The translations under genes and the position numbers were made by a program. A DNA stretch of 64,000 nucleotides, taken from Pohlia nutans (taxonomy: Eukaryota > Streptophyta > Bryopsida > Bryales > Mniaceae). The stretch covers positions 4,464,001 to 4,528,000 of the forward strand of contig CM040106.1 of assembly GCA_022496805.1 (NCBI GenBank). The letters are read 5' to 3'. Shown piece by piece: positions 1-10,782 of the stretch (position 1 is the first letter of the stretch; each line of letters starts with the position of its first letter). The notes beneath the pieces are model-generated. The model searched no databases and was not told the origin of the DNA. It saw only the letters and a program-made list of their open reading frames with translations.

Positions 1-41
1 GTACGACGAGATTCTAGAAGGTGCCCGTCGAGACCGAGTAA
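1..41 (+). pseudogene. CACTA transposase scrap (DUF4218 C-terminal side)
   Basis: The first bases encode YDEILEGARRDRV, which closely matches YDEILESAKKDRV in the CACTA scrap near 22630 and, more distantly, the MNDEIL region near 33850. The frame is interrupted by the MITE that follows and resumes after it as VMTSEF (compare VMTPEF near 22675). This is the 3' part of a TNP2-type transposase gene whose main body would lie left of the window. No functional gene is implied. Confidence 0.6.
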
Positions 42-305
42 CGTAGTACCATAGCAGGTTCGTCCTAAAATAATTCTAAAAATAAAAAAAACGTAAAAAT
101 TAGAAAATTCTAAAGACAGAAGAACAAAAATAGAATAAATTATTTTTTGAAATATTTTGTTATTTCTAAGCTATTTAAGGTCATTTTTACTGATTTTTTG
201 CTAAAAAACAAAAATTGAGAAATTCAGTTTTTGAGAGGCGAACCTTATTTTTTCAAAAAAATTAAATATTCGTTCGCTAGGTGGCGAACCTGCTATGGTG
301 TTACG
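42..305. mobile_element. 264-bp MITE with GTAA target duplication
   Basis: Terminal inverted repeats include ACCATAGCAGGTTCG at 48-62 and its exact reverse complement at 285-299, inside about 21-bp ends with two mismatches. GTAA flanks the insert at 38-41 and 306-309. Removing the insert and one GTAA copy restores the reading frame of the transposase scrap around it, which supports the boundaries. The interior is AT-rich and non-coding. The superfamily is not determined from the sequence. Confidence 0.75.
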
Positions 306-309
306 GTAA

Positions 310-1449
310 TGACTTCGGAATTTTGGATGAGATGATAGTGGTCAAGGAGTGAATTGAAGGGAGACAGGTGCGGATGCTCTTACAATTCAACCACCAGTCT
401 TGCCTCTAACTCTTGGAAAACCAAAAGGGTCAAATTATTTTGCTCCATTGCATCACACAAAATAAATCCACAAACTTGTCGTTGTCACACCAATGTAAAA
501 CAAGCTCCAATATAGCTGCAAGTGTTGAGATGAATAAATGTTATATCCAGAAAAAACATACTAAACATCAGGCGTTACAAGGTCCAAAACAAAGTCTTGT
601 ACTCAAATGTCTGAAACGACTTCTGTCTTCCCTCGTATGAGTGAACTGAGAAAACAAATGAGAAGCTCAAAATATGAGAAAACAAATCTGCTTTGTTGCC
701 TGGGCATATTTCTCATATTTCTCATCAATATGCCTGGGCACACTTCAAATAATTTACTCTGCTTCTGGGCTATGGAAACTAAGTGTGCCCCCATGCCCCT
801 ACCAGGAAGCCGTCTGTCTGTCTCCAGTTGCACTTTTCTTTACAAATCCCGTGTCTTGCAGGAGCAGCGCCGACCCATAGCCGGAAATCCAAGAGGTTTT
901 TTAGAAGCGTGAAACAGCAATATGAAGATCGCCTTTCACTTTATGGCACATTTGTTCACCTCGTACAGCCTTCATGATCGCTGAAACAGAATACAACCAT
1001 TATTCTTGGCAGAGAGTTTGAGAAATGATCAGATGAGCTACCTTCAAAGCAGCTCATTCCAAGCTGCAGCAATATGTAGCGTCAGATCATGTCAAAGAAT
1101 TTTTCATTTCTTTTCTGTACCCTCAATATGTAGTGCTTAAATCCTGACTTACAGAAGTGTACGGGGAGATGAGGTTGCTGACCCTGGGTCCATCAAAGAG
1201 ATGTGAAGGTGTCCAATCAGTCGAAGGGACAGAGTTAACACGGAACTTTGTAGCATTTAGGGTGATTGTATCCGGTAACTACCGGTATCAGATTGTTCAA
1301 GCTCCACACTATTGAGAATAGCAGTCTACATTACTTGGTGTGTCGCCTGTTAATAGATGCAGAAAACGTGAAAGCAGCCAAACATGGCAGATCTAATCCA
1401 AGTCTTGATTGCCTGTCGAAGTGAGGATGTATGTCAACACATGGGGAAT
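310..1449. other. No gene recognised
   Basis: Short frames at 413-640 and 607-912 show no family signature. A local direct repeat of TTTCTCATATTTCTCAT and TGCCTGGGCA occurs near 700-740. I see no convincing RNA gene or coding exon here. Confidence 0.5.
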
Positions 1450-1484
1450 GCTATTGTGCGAGCGGGGAGCGGGGAGCGGGGAGC
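1450..1484 (+). repeat. Left terminal inverted repeat
   Basis: GCTATTGTGCGAGCG followed by tandem GGGGAGC units. It pairs with the reverse complement at 6433-6482 with one mismatch over roughly 33 bp before the spacing of the G-rich units changes. Confidence 0.65.
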
Positions 1485-1536
1485 AAGGATTATTTATTTT
1501 AATGTGTAAAAATTCTATCAACCGTGGAGAAGGAGA

Positions 1537-1655
1537 CCTATTACCGTGGACCATAAAACTAAGGATTTTAAAAAATTCTTGGATTTGTTTTAGGGTCTGT
1601 GAAGAAGAAATGATCATCCAGATAGATTAGTATGAAAGAGAACCTATTACCGTGG
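1537..1655 (+). promoter_or_regulatory. Left subterminal motif pair CCTATTACCGTGG
   Basis: Identical 13-mers at 1537-1549 and 1643-1655, same orientation. Their near-identical partners (CCTATGACCGTGG) sit on the opposite strand at the right end. Repeated subterminal motifs of this kind are commonly transposase binding sites; that role is inferred. Confidence 0.55.
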
Positions 1656-1989
1656 ATGATGAAAGATATGTTTCTATATTGAAGTGTAAGAGATTGCATA
1701 GTCCCAAGAAAATTGAATGTGAAATTTTAGAGTCAATTCAACATAATCACTTAGAATTACTAGAGACGGGATGTCTTTACATAAGTACAATATGTAGACA
1801 TGTAGTGGACTTGGAAATTGTGGTGATATGCAATGTTATGAAGCTAAAGACCTCCTCTACTCCAAAAGACCAAAACACTATCATAAAAATCAAAGGCAGT
1901 GGCCCTGGAAGTCTCACTGCAGATCGGAATCGGGATCGGAATTGAAATATAAATGAACTCAATCCCGTAGGAAGTACATAAGTAAGCAA

Positions 1990-3442
1990 CTAATAAGATT
2001 GCGACATACTATCATCACTCCAAGGACTGGACTTCGAGGAGCTCTGTTGAAAGATTTCACCACACATAGAACTAGATTCAGGATCTGAACAATCTACAAG
2101 GAATGAAGCATCAACAGTAGCATCTAAGTCAAAGAACTCCGATACCCTGGGATCCACATTGTATTTACGAGGTACACAACTTGGTCCTGTTGGTAGAGAT
2201 GCACGTGCCATTGCCTCAGCATAGATAGGCAGGTCGAATGGCTTCTCTGGGCTGTTGAACATACTTGCTTGCAAGATGTATCCATGAGTTGGAGTACTCA
2301 AGGACATGCTGAAATGCCATATAATCAACAAGGCATGAGTATAAGCAGTGTCAGTGCTGGTTATTGACAGATGTGAAGGACAAAATAAAAGAAGGATAAA
2401 ACTTACTTACAATATTGGTTGATGGGGATGATGACTGAATCTGCGAGCTCAGCACCTTCATGAATATGAGTGGTGCTTGTAGCCTCAAGCCGTTGCTTCT
2501 TGAGGGCTTCACTGGCAGGGTCCACAATGAGGGGCTCAAGAAGGCCTTTGAAGATCTCCTTATCACCCTCCATTGCCACAAGATGGCGACCGGCTTTGCG
2601 ACAAGCATGGATTGAAGCTCCTGCAGAGAATCAAGATAACTGTCAGCAAATGATTGAGAAGGAACAAAAAGGATATGAAGATACTACATACCTGTGGATG
2701 TAGTACAATCCGGAACTATGTCGCCAAACACTGTGGTGGACTCAATAAGCAATTGGAGAAGGAGGGGATCCTTCTCCCTACCACCTCTCCAAGGAATGCT
2801 ACCTTTCATGAGTTGACTGTCCTTCGTCACCAGATTGAAGAGGACATCGTCAGTAGCAACGTCAATACCGACAGAATCAAGTTCAGCCATAGGTCGAATA
2901 GAGAAGGTGGAAGGAGGCAGCCTTGGATAGCTCCTCACTAGTAGTTGAATGCAAAACTTCAGTGTCTACACATGAATGCAACATGGCATGCAATCAACAA
3001 CATAGAGATTTGAGACACATGATTCAAGTTGTGGCTCATCATTACTATCACTGCATTGACAGAACTGTGTGGAGCTGGGGCTAGAGGTTATGCAATGAGA
3101 GTTGAAATCAGTTGAGCCAACTGAACTACAACTTATTGTGCTACACTCATTGTCTATTTCAATAAACTCTGAGGTGTCAGACTCATATGCAATCACCAAC
3201 TATGAGGCCATGGATGATATTCAATTGCAAGTTCAAATCAATTGAAATTGCTTACACAAGTCAGACTATTGAATGTAATCAGATTGGCCCAAATGAAAGC
3301 AACTACTACATTTCAATGATCCTAGTAAATCTCCAAAATAAAATAAGAGGCAGGTAATAATTTACCAAAACAATGTTATACTCGATCTGCTTTGGTGATC
3401 CTAGAACTTCCTGCAGCTCCTGAATTGTGTGTGTACCTGCAC
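1990..3442 (-). CDS. Methyltransferase-like protein, C-terminal exons (spliced)
   Basis: Five minus-strand exons can be inferred: about 3442-3366, 3204-2966, 2940-2692, 2620-2407 and 2308-1990 (stop). The junctions 2692/2620 and 2407/2308 keep frame with GT/AG introns, and a T-rich acceptor precedes 3442. Across 2692/2620 the protein reads VFGDIVPDCTTSTG then ASIHACRKAGRHLVAMEGD. This resembles motif I of N4/N6 amino DNA methyltransferases (D-x-F-x-G-x-G-T-T then A-x4-GR-x3-G-x-E), placed C-terminally and preceded by REKDPLLLQLLI, which resembles the usual HPTxKPxxL segment. The order would fit the beta class. The glycines of the FxGxG loop are largely absent, and I found no DPPY/DPPW motif. 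An in-frame TAG lies between exons two and three unless spliced out, so that junction is uncertain. The C-terminus after about 2300 is Ser/Asp-rich and unrecognised. Activity is doubtful; homology is moderate. Confidence 0.45.
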
Positions 3443-3554
3443 CTGAAAGAAAGAGAAAAAAGCCAAATCACATACCAAGATCCTGACAGCCAGGAACCAG
3501 CAATCAGTAGCCAAGAGTCAACCATTTCATCTCCTGGGCCTCCGTGGTGACAGC

Positions 3555-3942
3555 TTTGGCACCGAAGCTATGCTGAAGCCCCCCCAAGACGTAAAATGCA
3601 GCATCCTAGACTCCCTTGGAGGTAGCTTCGGCGCCGAAGGTACTTTCGAGCACCGCTAGGGAGTGAATTGCATCACTTCCTAGATTCCCTTGGAGATAGC
3701 TTTGGTACCGAAGGTACCTTGGACCATCACCAAGGAGTGAACTCCATCACTTCCTAGAGTCCCATGGAGGTAGCCTCAGTGCCGAAGGTACCTTCGAGCA
3801 CCGCTAGGGAGTGAATTGCATCACTTCCTAGATTCCTTTGGAGATAGCTTTGGTACCGAAGGTACCTTGGACCACCACCAAGGAGTGAACTCCATCACTT
3901 CCTAGAGTCCCTTGGAGGTAGCCTCGGTGCCGAAGGTACCTT
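3555..3942. repeat. Tandem array of 74-bp monomers (148-bp dimers)
   Basis: Units begin at 3555 (72 bp, divergent), 3627, 3701, 3775, 3849 and 3923 (partial). Two monomer types alternate: one carries CGAGCACCGCTAGGGAGTG, the other GGACCAYCACCAAGGAGTG. Both share CATCACTTCCTAGA and a GGTACCGAAGGTACC-like inverted core. The array lies in the spacer between the two divergent genes of the element, upstream of the minus-strand exons. Confidence 0.85.
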
Positions 3943-4805
3943 GACATAAAACCTATACGAGTACCGAATTCAAGAAGTCACAGTCCTTGTCATTGGACAA
4001 TTGCCATATACCGTGGTGGGTACACAACAATTTCACACATCCAAGGACAAGCACAGTGTATTTAAACAAGTCCATCATGTACTTAAATATCGCTCAGCAC
4101 AAGCATATTCACTCAAGTAATATTAGCATGATTAGCTGTCTATCGCTTCATTGGAGGCAAGATTTGCGTGTAGGTTCACCTCAAATGAATGTTACCAAGA
4201 AATATTCACTACCTTATAGCTGAGTCCACTGCACCTAGCTACCTAGACCTGTCCATAATATCTTTGGAATACCTGATATTGGAGTTCACTAGCAACTGGC
4301 AACATTCAAAATGAAGTAGCTGCGAGTCTATCCACCCTATAATAGCTTTAATGGACTGTGCATAAATTTGAACCGGCACGATCAATCTAAGCATGCTCCA
4401 TCATTTATAACAAATTTGAACTCATATTACGGCAACTCTTTAATTATCCCATTCAAACGACGGTCATCCAATTTAATTTGATGATCATGGATACCCTACA
4501 ATCAGAACTTCATGTATCCAAAGTGCAAAGCCGTCAATACCCACCTGCCACCTTAATATGCATGAGAGCCACCTAACCTCTGACAGCCTCCAGTAATTTA
4601 ATCATGGACTAGTTTTCCACGACTGCCGTAATTTCAACCAAAATGTGCAGAGAGGTAGCCTCCTGCTTTCTGATTGGCTACATTACTGAAAATTGTGGAA
4701 GATATATATGTCTGTAACTTTAATTATAGAAGATATATATGTCTGTAATAGGATTCAAGCATCTCAATTGATCCAGGAGTCTCTCTATATGACTCATTCG
4801 CGGTA
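3943..4805. other. Divergent intergenic spacer
   Basis: No coding signal. It contains a short direct repeat, GAAGATATATATGTCTGTAA, at about 4698 and 4730, roughly 75-105 bp upstream of the plus-strand frame. It may hold promoters for one or both genes of the element, but I see no certain TATA box. Confidence 0.45.
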
Positions 4806-6200
4806 ATGCTCACTATCTCCTCTTTGATTCAGTTTAGTATGGCTTCTGAAAGCATAGGTCCCTTTTGCTCAACTTTTGCAACTATCCGAGCAGATGGTGA
4901 TTGTGTTCCAATCTCATTTCCTTTGGGCAGTGATGGATTGGCCTTGGTCTCAGCAGTTCGCTTAGGTCTTCGGTTCCAATTGAATGTGGATTCCCTGCAC
5001 ATTGACGAGGAAGTCTTTGATTTAGCATCTGGTTGTATCACTCATACTATTGGTCAAATTCCCGAGTGTAACGGAGATGGCAAACACTGGCTCTTGAGGC
5101 GTGGTAGGTTTAGATTGTATGGTCTTAGTGAACTTACCATGGCAGCATCAACTGAGTTGGCTCCATCTCTTCGGTCCCCTAGCTTCACCACTTGTACCTT
5201 TGTATCGTCTATAGTAAAAGAGGAACCTGGAACGGAGTTCGTTACAATTCTCAGCGATGACTCAGATGTGAGCTCACCTCAAGAATCCACACCCAATATA
5301 TGCAATTTGGGGAATTGTCCTTCCCAGGATGTTCCAACTGATTCCCCTGCCTGCACCAGTCAGACAGTTCTCCGACCTGGTCTTGAATCACAAAGTAGCG
5401 TCTTGGACTGTTTGAAGAGACTCCAGTTTATAAAGGGCACTAGGAATGCTCTTAAAAAGGTTGACTATGATAGTGTCCAACATCTTAAAATGGACTACCT
5501 TCCTCCAATCTTTAATGGTGATGTAGTTTTTGAATTTCCTTCGATTCATTTGTTGAAGAGTACTCAAGCTGGGCTCATGCACGGTATGGACAAGCGATAG
5601 GATGGACATGTCTGGACAAGGACATGTACTTCCCATATAAAGAGTGATATGGGCTTGACTTTTCGTTCAGCTTCATGCGTAGGACATCTCCGGTGTGATA
5701 ATCAGGGTTGTGAGTATTTGAGTCGTGTGCACCGCACTTCCCAGGTGAATGAGATGGAGTGGGAGGGTTTCACTACTACACCCTTTCAAGTTGGATGTCA
5801 ACCTCCCAGCCAGTCCTCCATCATCTGTAAGATTTGCAAGACGCCACCCGCTTGTGTTGCAACCTGTAAGGCTAGGATTTATTATGTCTCTGGTGGTGAT
5901 CATATGACTCGTGCATGCGTGCATCTCGGGGTCCACGAGCATCCAGTGAAGAATGGAGAGTACCAGGACTTTAAGGATCGCAGTCGCACTCTCTTGGCCG
6001 AGCAAGTGGAGAGGACTCCGCATGCAACAAACTCTACAATTGTGTTGGAGGCTACCAAAGAGCTTTTGGAAGAACTGCTGCTACGGCCAGAAGAAGCGCC
6101 GACAAAAACTTTCACTTTTGAGGAACTGGTACCTGTCTTTGACAAGTGCAGGTATATGAGCTCGCCTAACATCACGAATGATGTGACTTCATTCAGGTAA
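4806..6200 (+). pseudogene. Cys/His-rich transposase-like protein, truncated
   Basis: One long frame with a single internal TAG at 5598-5600: about 264 codons before it and 199 after, in the same phase. An alternative start is the ATG at 4839 (MASESIGPF). The N-terminal third is a compact domain (DGDCVPISFPLGSDG), followed by an acidic linker with SDDSD. After the TAG come Cys/His clusters: CVGHLRCDNQGCEYL, then CKICKTPPACVATC and RACVHLGVHEHPV, ending in an H-x-H pair. The spacing recalls WRKY/GCM-type zinc folds found in Mutator-like and related transposases; this assignment is inference. After TAA at 6201 the same frame continues for about 33 codons into the element end, and AGGTAAAT there could be a splice donor. 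The catalytic DDE part is not present before the right end, so this copy is probably defective. Confidence 0.5.
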
Positions 6201-6292
6201 ATACGGAGATATGGGGTCATGGATGGCATCACCATGCTCAGAGGTTGCAGCAACTGGCCGTATGTCCAGGAGAACTTGTTCCCCGACCAAAA

Positions 6293-6330
6293 CCCACGGT
6301 CATAGGATCTTCAAAACCCACGGTCATAGG
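6293..6330 (-). promoter_or_regulatory. Right subterminal motif pair CCTATGACCGTGGG
   Basis: Minus-strand 14-mers at 6293-6306 and 6317-6330, inverted relative to the left pair at 1537-1655. They overlap the last codons of the truncated plus-strand gene. Confidence 0.55.
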
Positions 6331-6432
6331 TCATACCCTAAACCAAAAATAGAATTTTTGAAATAAATAGCCATCCACAATTTCTATTTTTATTAGAATT
6401 CGAGTATTTATAAAATTCTGACAATAATTCCT

Positions 6433-6482
6433 GCTCCCCGCTCTCAAAATCCCCGCTCCCCGCTCCACGCTCGCACAATAGC
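6433..6482 (-). repeat. Right terminal inverted repeat
   Basis: Reads on the minus strand as GCTATTGTGCGAGCG, then GGAGCGGGGAGCGGGGA, then a second G-rich block after a short insertion. Matches 1450-1484. Confidence 0.65.
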
Positions 6483-9400
6483 CTCGTCCACCGACACATT
6501 GCCTGTGTATGCTTTGCCAGTCAACTCGGTTTGATGTCAATGTGTGCAGGGTGACCATAAATGCAAACACTCACACATTGTTTCTGTCTATGTACCATCA
6601 CACTTGGGCCGTGCTCACTTTGCGTATGCTTTACAGTGAACTTCTGTTTTGTCTAGTCTTCAGTACACGAAGAACTGCAAATACGAATATTTGAAGAGAA
6701 ACATTCATTTGTGATTATTAGAAAAGAAACATTCATTTCACAGAACGGTGAGTACTATACGCTAGGTGTCAAAATTGAATTTCCACATCAGATTTTGAAA
6801 GGTCCATGTCACCCCATAACCAATCACAAAATGACATGTGGCACTTTAAGACAAAAAGTAATTAATTAATGTAGGGTAGAGTATAGACACCACCCATTAT
6901 CATCTTTAGTTCGACTCAGACCTATTGTGAAATTAGAAGAAAGTTCGAGTTGAAGTAATTGAAATAACTTGTAGTGCTTGTGGTGATGTAGGTATAGTGT
7001 GGTCTATACTAATTTTTTAATCCAAATTATTATGAATTTATCATGCCAAATATGAATGAAATAATTGTAAAATAGTCTTAAATTATTATTTTTAGTTGTT
7101 TGCAAAATAAGATATTATAATATAAATATAATGAAACACTTACCTGATAAAACCTCATCAATTCATCATATTGTTAAAATATATTATATTTTGGAATTTT
7201 CCTCATATAAGGTATTATTAAACCGATTTACCTTGATTTTATTATAATTATTTAAATAAATAAATAAATTTATAAGATTGTATATGGAAAAAGGTTGAAG
7301 AGGTTGTCTATGGAAGAAGCTAATGGTATTTCATAAAAGATGGACAGCTTCGCTGAGTATTTTCAGTATCACCCAATGTTATGAGGGAGTGTTAGTCGTG
7401 GCGGTGGAAGCCGAAGATAATCAGACATCTGCATTGAAAGTCTCAAGGTATTAGAAACTCGTCTCAATCTGTAAAGCTGTTGAATCCCAGCATATAACTC
7501 TTTTCAATTCTTGTTGATTCACTAGATATGTCTGTTGATTCACTAGATATATCTGTTAATTCACGTTCTCATACATGCGTGTATGATATTGTCAAGCTCT
7601 TGTTCCGAAGCCTGTATGCATGATTTCTTGTGCAAGCTCTATGTATGAATCGATTGGTTGGATACCTTGATTGACCTCGGGACTGCGCAAGTTATGAATC
7701 GAAATTCGCATCTGTTTCGATGTGATGTGTGTCTATGTTTTGCTGTGAGATCGATTACGGACGCTATGATCAAAAAGTCAAAGTTTATAGTACTAGTATT
7801 TTGTTCGGTAAATTTTCTATTCAATCCTTTGGAGCTACTACGTCCTTTATAATCAGATCTACATGTGATTTGCATGCAGTGGAACCTTGAATCGATTTTT
7901 TATGAAAATGAAGTGTAAAATTTGCTTGGTTGAGTGTAGGTTTTGTTTTTCCAGTTTTTGGGTCATCCCCTTTCTAATCAGGTGACACATGCATGAAGCG
8001 GTCTTACCATAGGTTTTTGTAGTATTTAGTTTACTTGCAAAATTTGCATGACAGATGGAAAAATGAAATTCAATTATGTACATCAAGTAGAAAACGAGAG
8101 CTTAGGCAATTAGGGGTTTATCGTTTAGGATCACTCCATCTTCTTGGCCATACCAATAACAAATAACCAACTTTTGGATGCATGCCTTATATTGGTGAAA
8201 GCACTCCGTGGTTAATTTTACAAAACTTCTTCCCTATTATGTTCAAAAGCTTCAAAAATTTGGCCAAAACGATTCAATCTATTCAAAAAGTAATAGAAAG
8301 AGGAATGAACCATTTTCAAAACCAATTGAAAAAACCTAAATATTCATTATAGCTTCAAAATCACAACCCACCTCTCCACCGTTTTACATGATTCCAATCA
8401 GAACGGTAGTTTATAAAGAACCATGTTGCGATGCCTATAATTCTCTTCTGATAAGCAGCACTGTCTCTAACACTCCGCTCCAAAAGTCCCTAAATGCACA
8501 CTACTGTATGCATGTATATGTCAGACTAAACACTTTAATTGTTGTCAAGATTCAATTTCCATGTCACTGTATATAATTTGAAGAGGTTACCTTTAGGTTC
8601 AATGTTGTACATTATGCACTTTTGGCCAAGCATTCCAAAATTCATAAGATAATGAGTATTTTGTATTTTTCGTATAATTAAAACCATAATCTCTTTTAAA
8701 AAAACATTTAAACATTTTTTGACACTATTACTTAATCCAACCGTATGGATGTCTTGAAAAATTCACCATCTACAACTTTCATTTGTATATCAACCTCAAA
8801 GAATGGTTTTGGTGTGCATTTTATAGCTCAAAACCTTAAATTAACTTTTTGTCAAAATGAAAACTCACACGGAATAGAAAGACTACTAAATTCAATTTTG
8901 ATTTTTTTCCTAATCAAACTTTACTTACGTGAATGTAACTACCTAAAAAACTGATATTAAGAGAATCAAGCTGCAAAAACTACATGACATGTGAGAAAAG
9001 AGCTTGCCATCATGAATACCATCCAAAAAACGGATGGTTGGGCAGTTAGGGGTTAATATCGCTTTCTCTAACTGACATCACATTCTTTGTTTCCTCACCA
9101 AAACTTTAGTAGATAGACATCCTCACTTCAAATATCACTGTAGATTGCATGGTTGGACGAGTAGTGAGTAGATTATGGGATAATTATAATGTGGCATTCA
9201 AGCTTCAATCTTTAACCCCTAGAGTTGTTATATACCTTTTATTAATCAAAGGGTTTACAAAAAGGAAAAAATAAAAATAAAAATTATGGATTCTTTTCTT
9301 GACCTTCTTCGTAGCATGTATTAATTATTTAATAAGAAAAACTTACTTGCTTGGAAATTTGAACTTAACATTATGTAATCTCTCTGTCACACTTTCATAT

Positions 9401-9540
9401 TGTCAATTTACATCGCAAGACATTGCATAAAAATTTGATAATAATAAGATCAAGATGTGTGAAAAGGGTTCTAAACCACCTTCTTCACCCCCGATTACTT
9501 TTTTACCCATCAACTCCACTTTATAAGCACTGCTACAAAA
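6483..9540. other. Gene-poor AT-rich stretch
   Basis: Only short frames without family signatures. Notable are AT-rich homopolymer tracts at 7020-7270 and a TTAGGGGTTTA/TTAGGGGTTAA phrase near 8111 and 9043 that recurs near 20398. It may be remnants of old repeats. No RNA gene was recognised. Confidence 0.5.
7512..7563 (+). repeat. Short tandem repeat TGTTGATTCACTAGATAT
   Basis: About two and a half copies of a 21-bp unit: TTGTTGATTCACTAGATATG, then CTGTTGATTCACTAGATATA, then CTGTTAATTCACG. Confidence 0.7.
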
Positions 9541-10489
9541 GAGGGATCCCGGGAGCGGTGGTTACTGACGCACAGGGGTGGACTCCCTAGGAGCGAGGGC
9601 CTCCGAGCAAGTTGGGCTACGTGGCGTTCTCACAACGTCTATACATTCATGAATGGGGCCGATGTCCTCTTGGGAGCCGAGCGTTCGTTTTTTGTTACAA
9701 GTTGTTACCCTCTACTTATGTGTGTCACCACGCTGTTGTTCCTCCCGTCTCTCAACTACTAAGCTTTTATCTTTGTGGTCTACCCCTTAGTGCACAATTA
9801 CTGTTACTTTTTTTTGTCCTTGTCCTATTTCTAGCTAATGAACTCTCACAAATCTATTGCACTGCCTAAACTTCTTAAGTGGAAGTCAGGTTTTCTACAT
9901 ATATATCAAAATACACCAGGCCTACCAGACAAACAATGCACATCAATCAATGTATAGTACAAAAAAACAAACAAACAAACAAACAATGCACATTACAAAC
10001 AAAAAATGTACATTCGTGTACAATGCGCCTAACCACATTAAAATTGTAAACACGCCAAGTCCATTGGCACAATGAAACAAGACATAAAATAAAAAAAATT
10101 AGTCTAAAAAAGCTCACTAAAAATAAACAAAAAAGACTTGTTCATCTCCTCCAAAGTGACTCTTAAAAAGTCAAACACTACATAGGGTTCATTACAAGCG
10201 AAGTGAACCCAAAAAAAAAACCAAAATACAAGGCAAAGAAAAACCCGTGTCCACTAAGTCCTGCTAAACAAAAACAAACTACAACTGCAACGGACATTGA
10301 TTTGCCTAAACTGCCTAAACTGTACCCCAACATCTGAAAGAAATGCCTATTTACACAATGCACACCTGCGGTACGACTCTTTAGGGACCTAAATACATCG
10401 AACGTTCCTCTCCACTTTGGCTGCGACCACGGAAGCTGCGTGGAGCTGCTTCCACAGGCCGTGGGCGGCAACTTTCCGTTTGCCAACTG
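9541..10489. other. No gene recognised; GC-rich start and AAAC microsatellite
   Basis: 9541-9640 is unusually GC-rich for its surroundings. A (CAAA)n run lies at about 9963-9986. On the minus strand, 10389-10489 extends the frame that runs through the left palindrome arm edge (SCDADEV onward) and stops at 10389, so this is sequence flanking the left arm that the right arm lacks. Confidence 0.5.
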
Positions 10490-10506
10490 CCACCGCTCTA
10501 ACCTCG

Positions 10507-10782
10507 TCAGCATCGCAGGATCTCGTGGAGCTGGAGTTGTTCCTCTCGAATTGAGAGCTGAGCACCAGCTTCATTCTCTTCTTCGTTGTCCTCATCTTTA
10601 TTGCTTTCTTCATCCGTGTCCTAGTCAAGTGGTGGTCCTCCCCCATTGCTGTCCGAGTCCTCTTGATCATCATCGTCGTTGCCTCCTCCATCTCTGGTCT
10701 CTTCTCCAGCCACTGCTCTTGCACTCAAATACAGCATGTGAAAGACGGTCGAAACCCATGCAAAACAGACCATGTGAAACAA
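10507..10782 (-). pseudogene. Acidic exon of unknown gene, left copy (broken)
   Basis: Left-arm counterpart of the acidic frame at 29124-29399. A TAG at 10621-10623 (minus strand) replaces the Gln codon CAA found in the right copy at 29283-29285. The remaining protein is Asp/Glu-rich. Function unknown. Confidence 0.5.

Larger units (their letters stand above)
1450..6482. mobile_element. Putative 5-kb DNA transposon with methyltransferase-like and Zn-binding genes
   Basis: The ends are inverted: GCTATTGTGCGAGCG begins at 1450 and its reverse complement ends at 6482, followed inward by G-rich GGGGAGC repeats. Inside each end lie two copies of CCTATKACCGTGG, facing inward from both sides. Between them are a minus-strand spliced methyltransferase-like gene, a divergent spacer with a 74-bp tandem array, and a plus-strand Cys/His-rich frame that runs almost into the right end. 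I could not find a clear target-site duplication, so exact ends and superfamily are open. The right gene stops at the terminal region, so this copy is probably internally deleted. Confidence 0.6.

Noticed and set aside
1450..1484. G-rich repeat as a telomere or satellite
   Set aside because: The unit GGGGAGC is not a plant telomere repeat, and its inverted partner at 6433-6482 explains it better as an element end.
9541..9640. GC-rich stretch as a structural RNA gene
   Set aside because: No tRNA or rRNA landmarks such as a T-loop GGTTCGA with matching stems.
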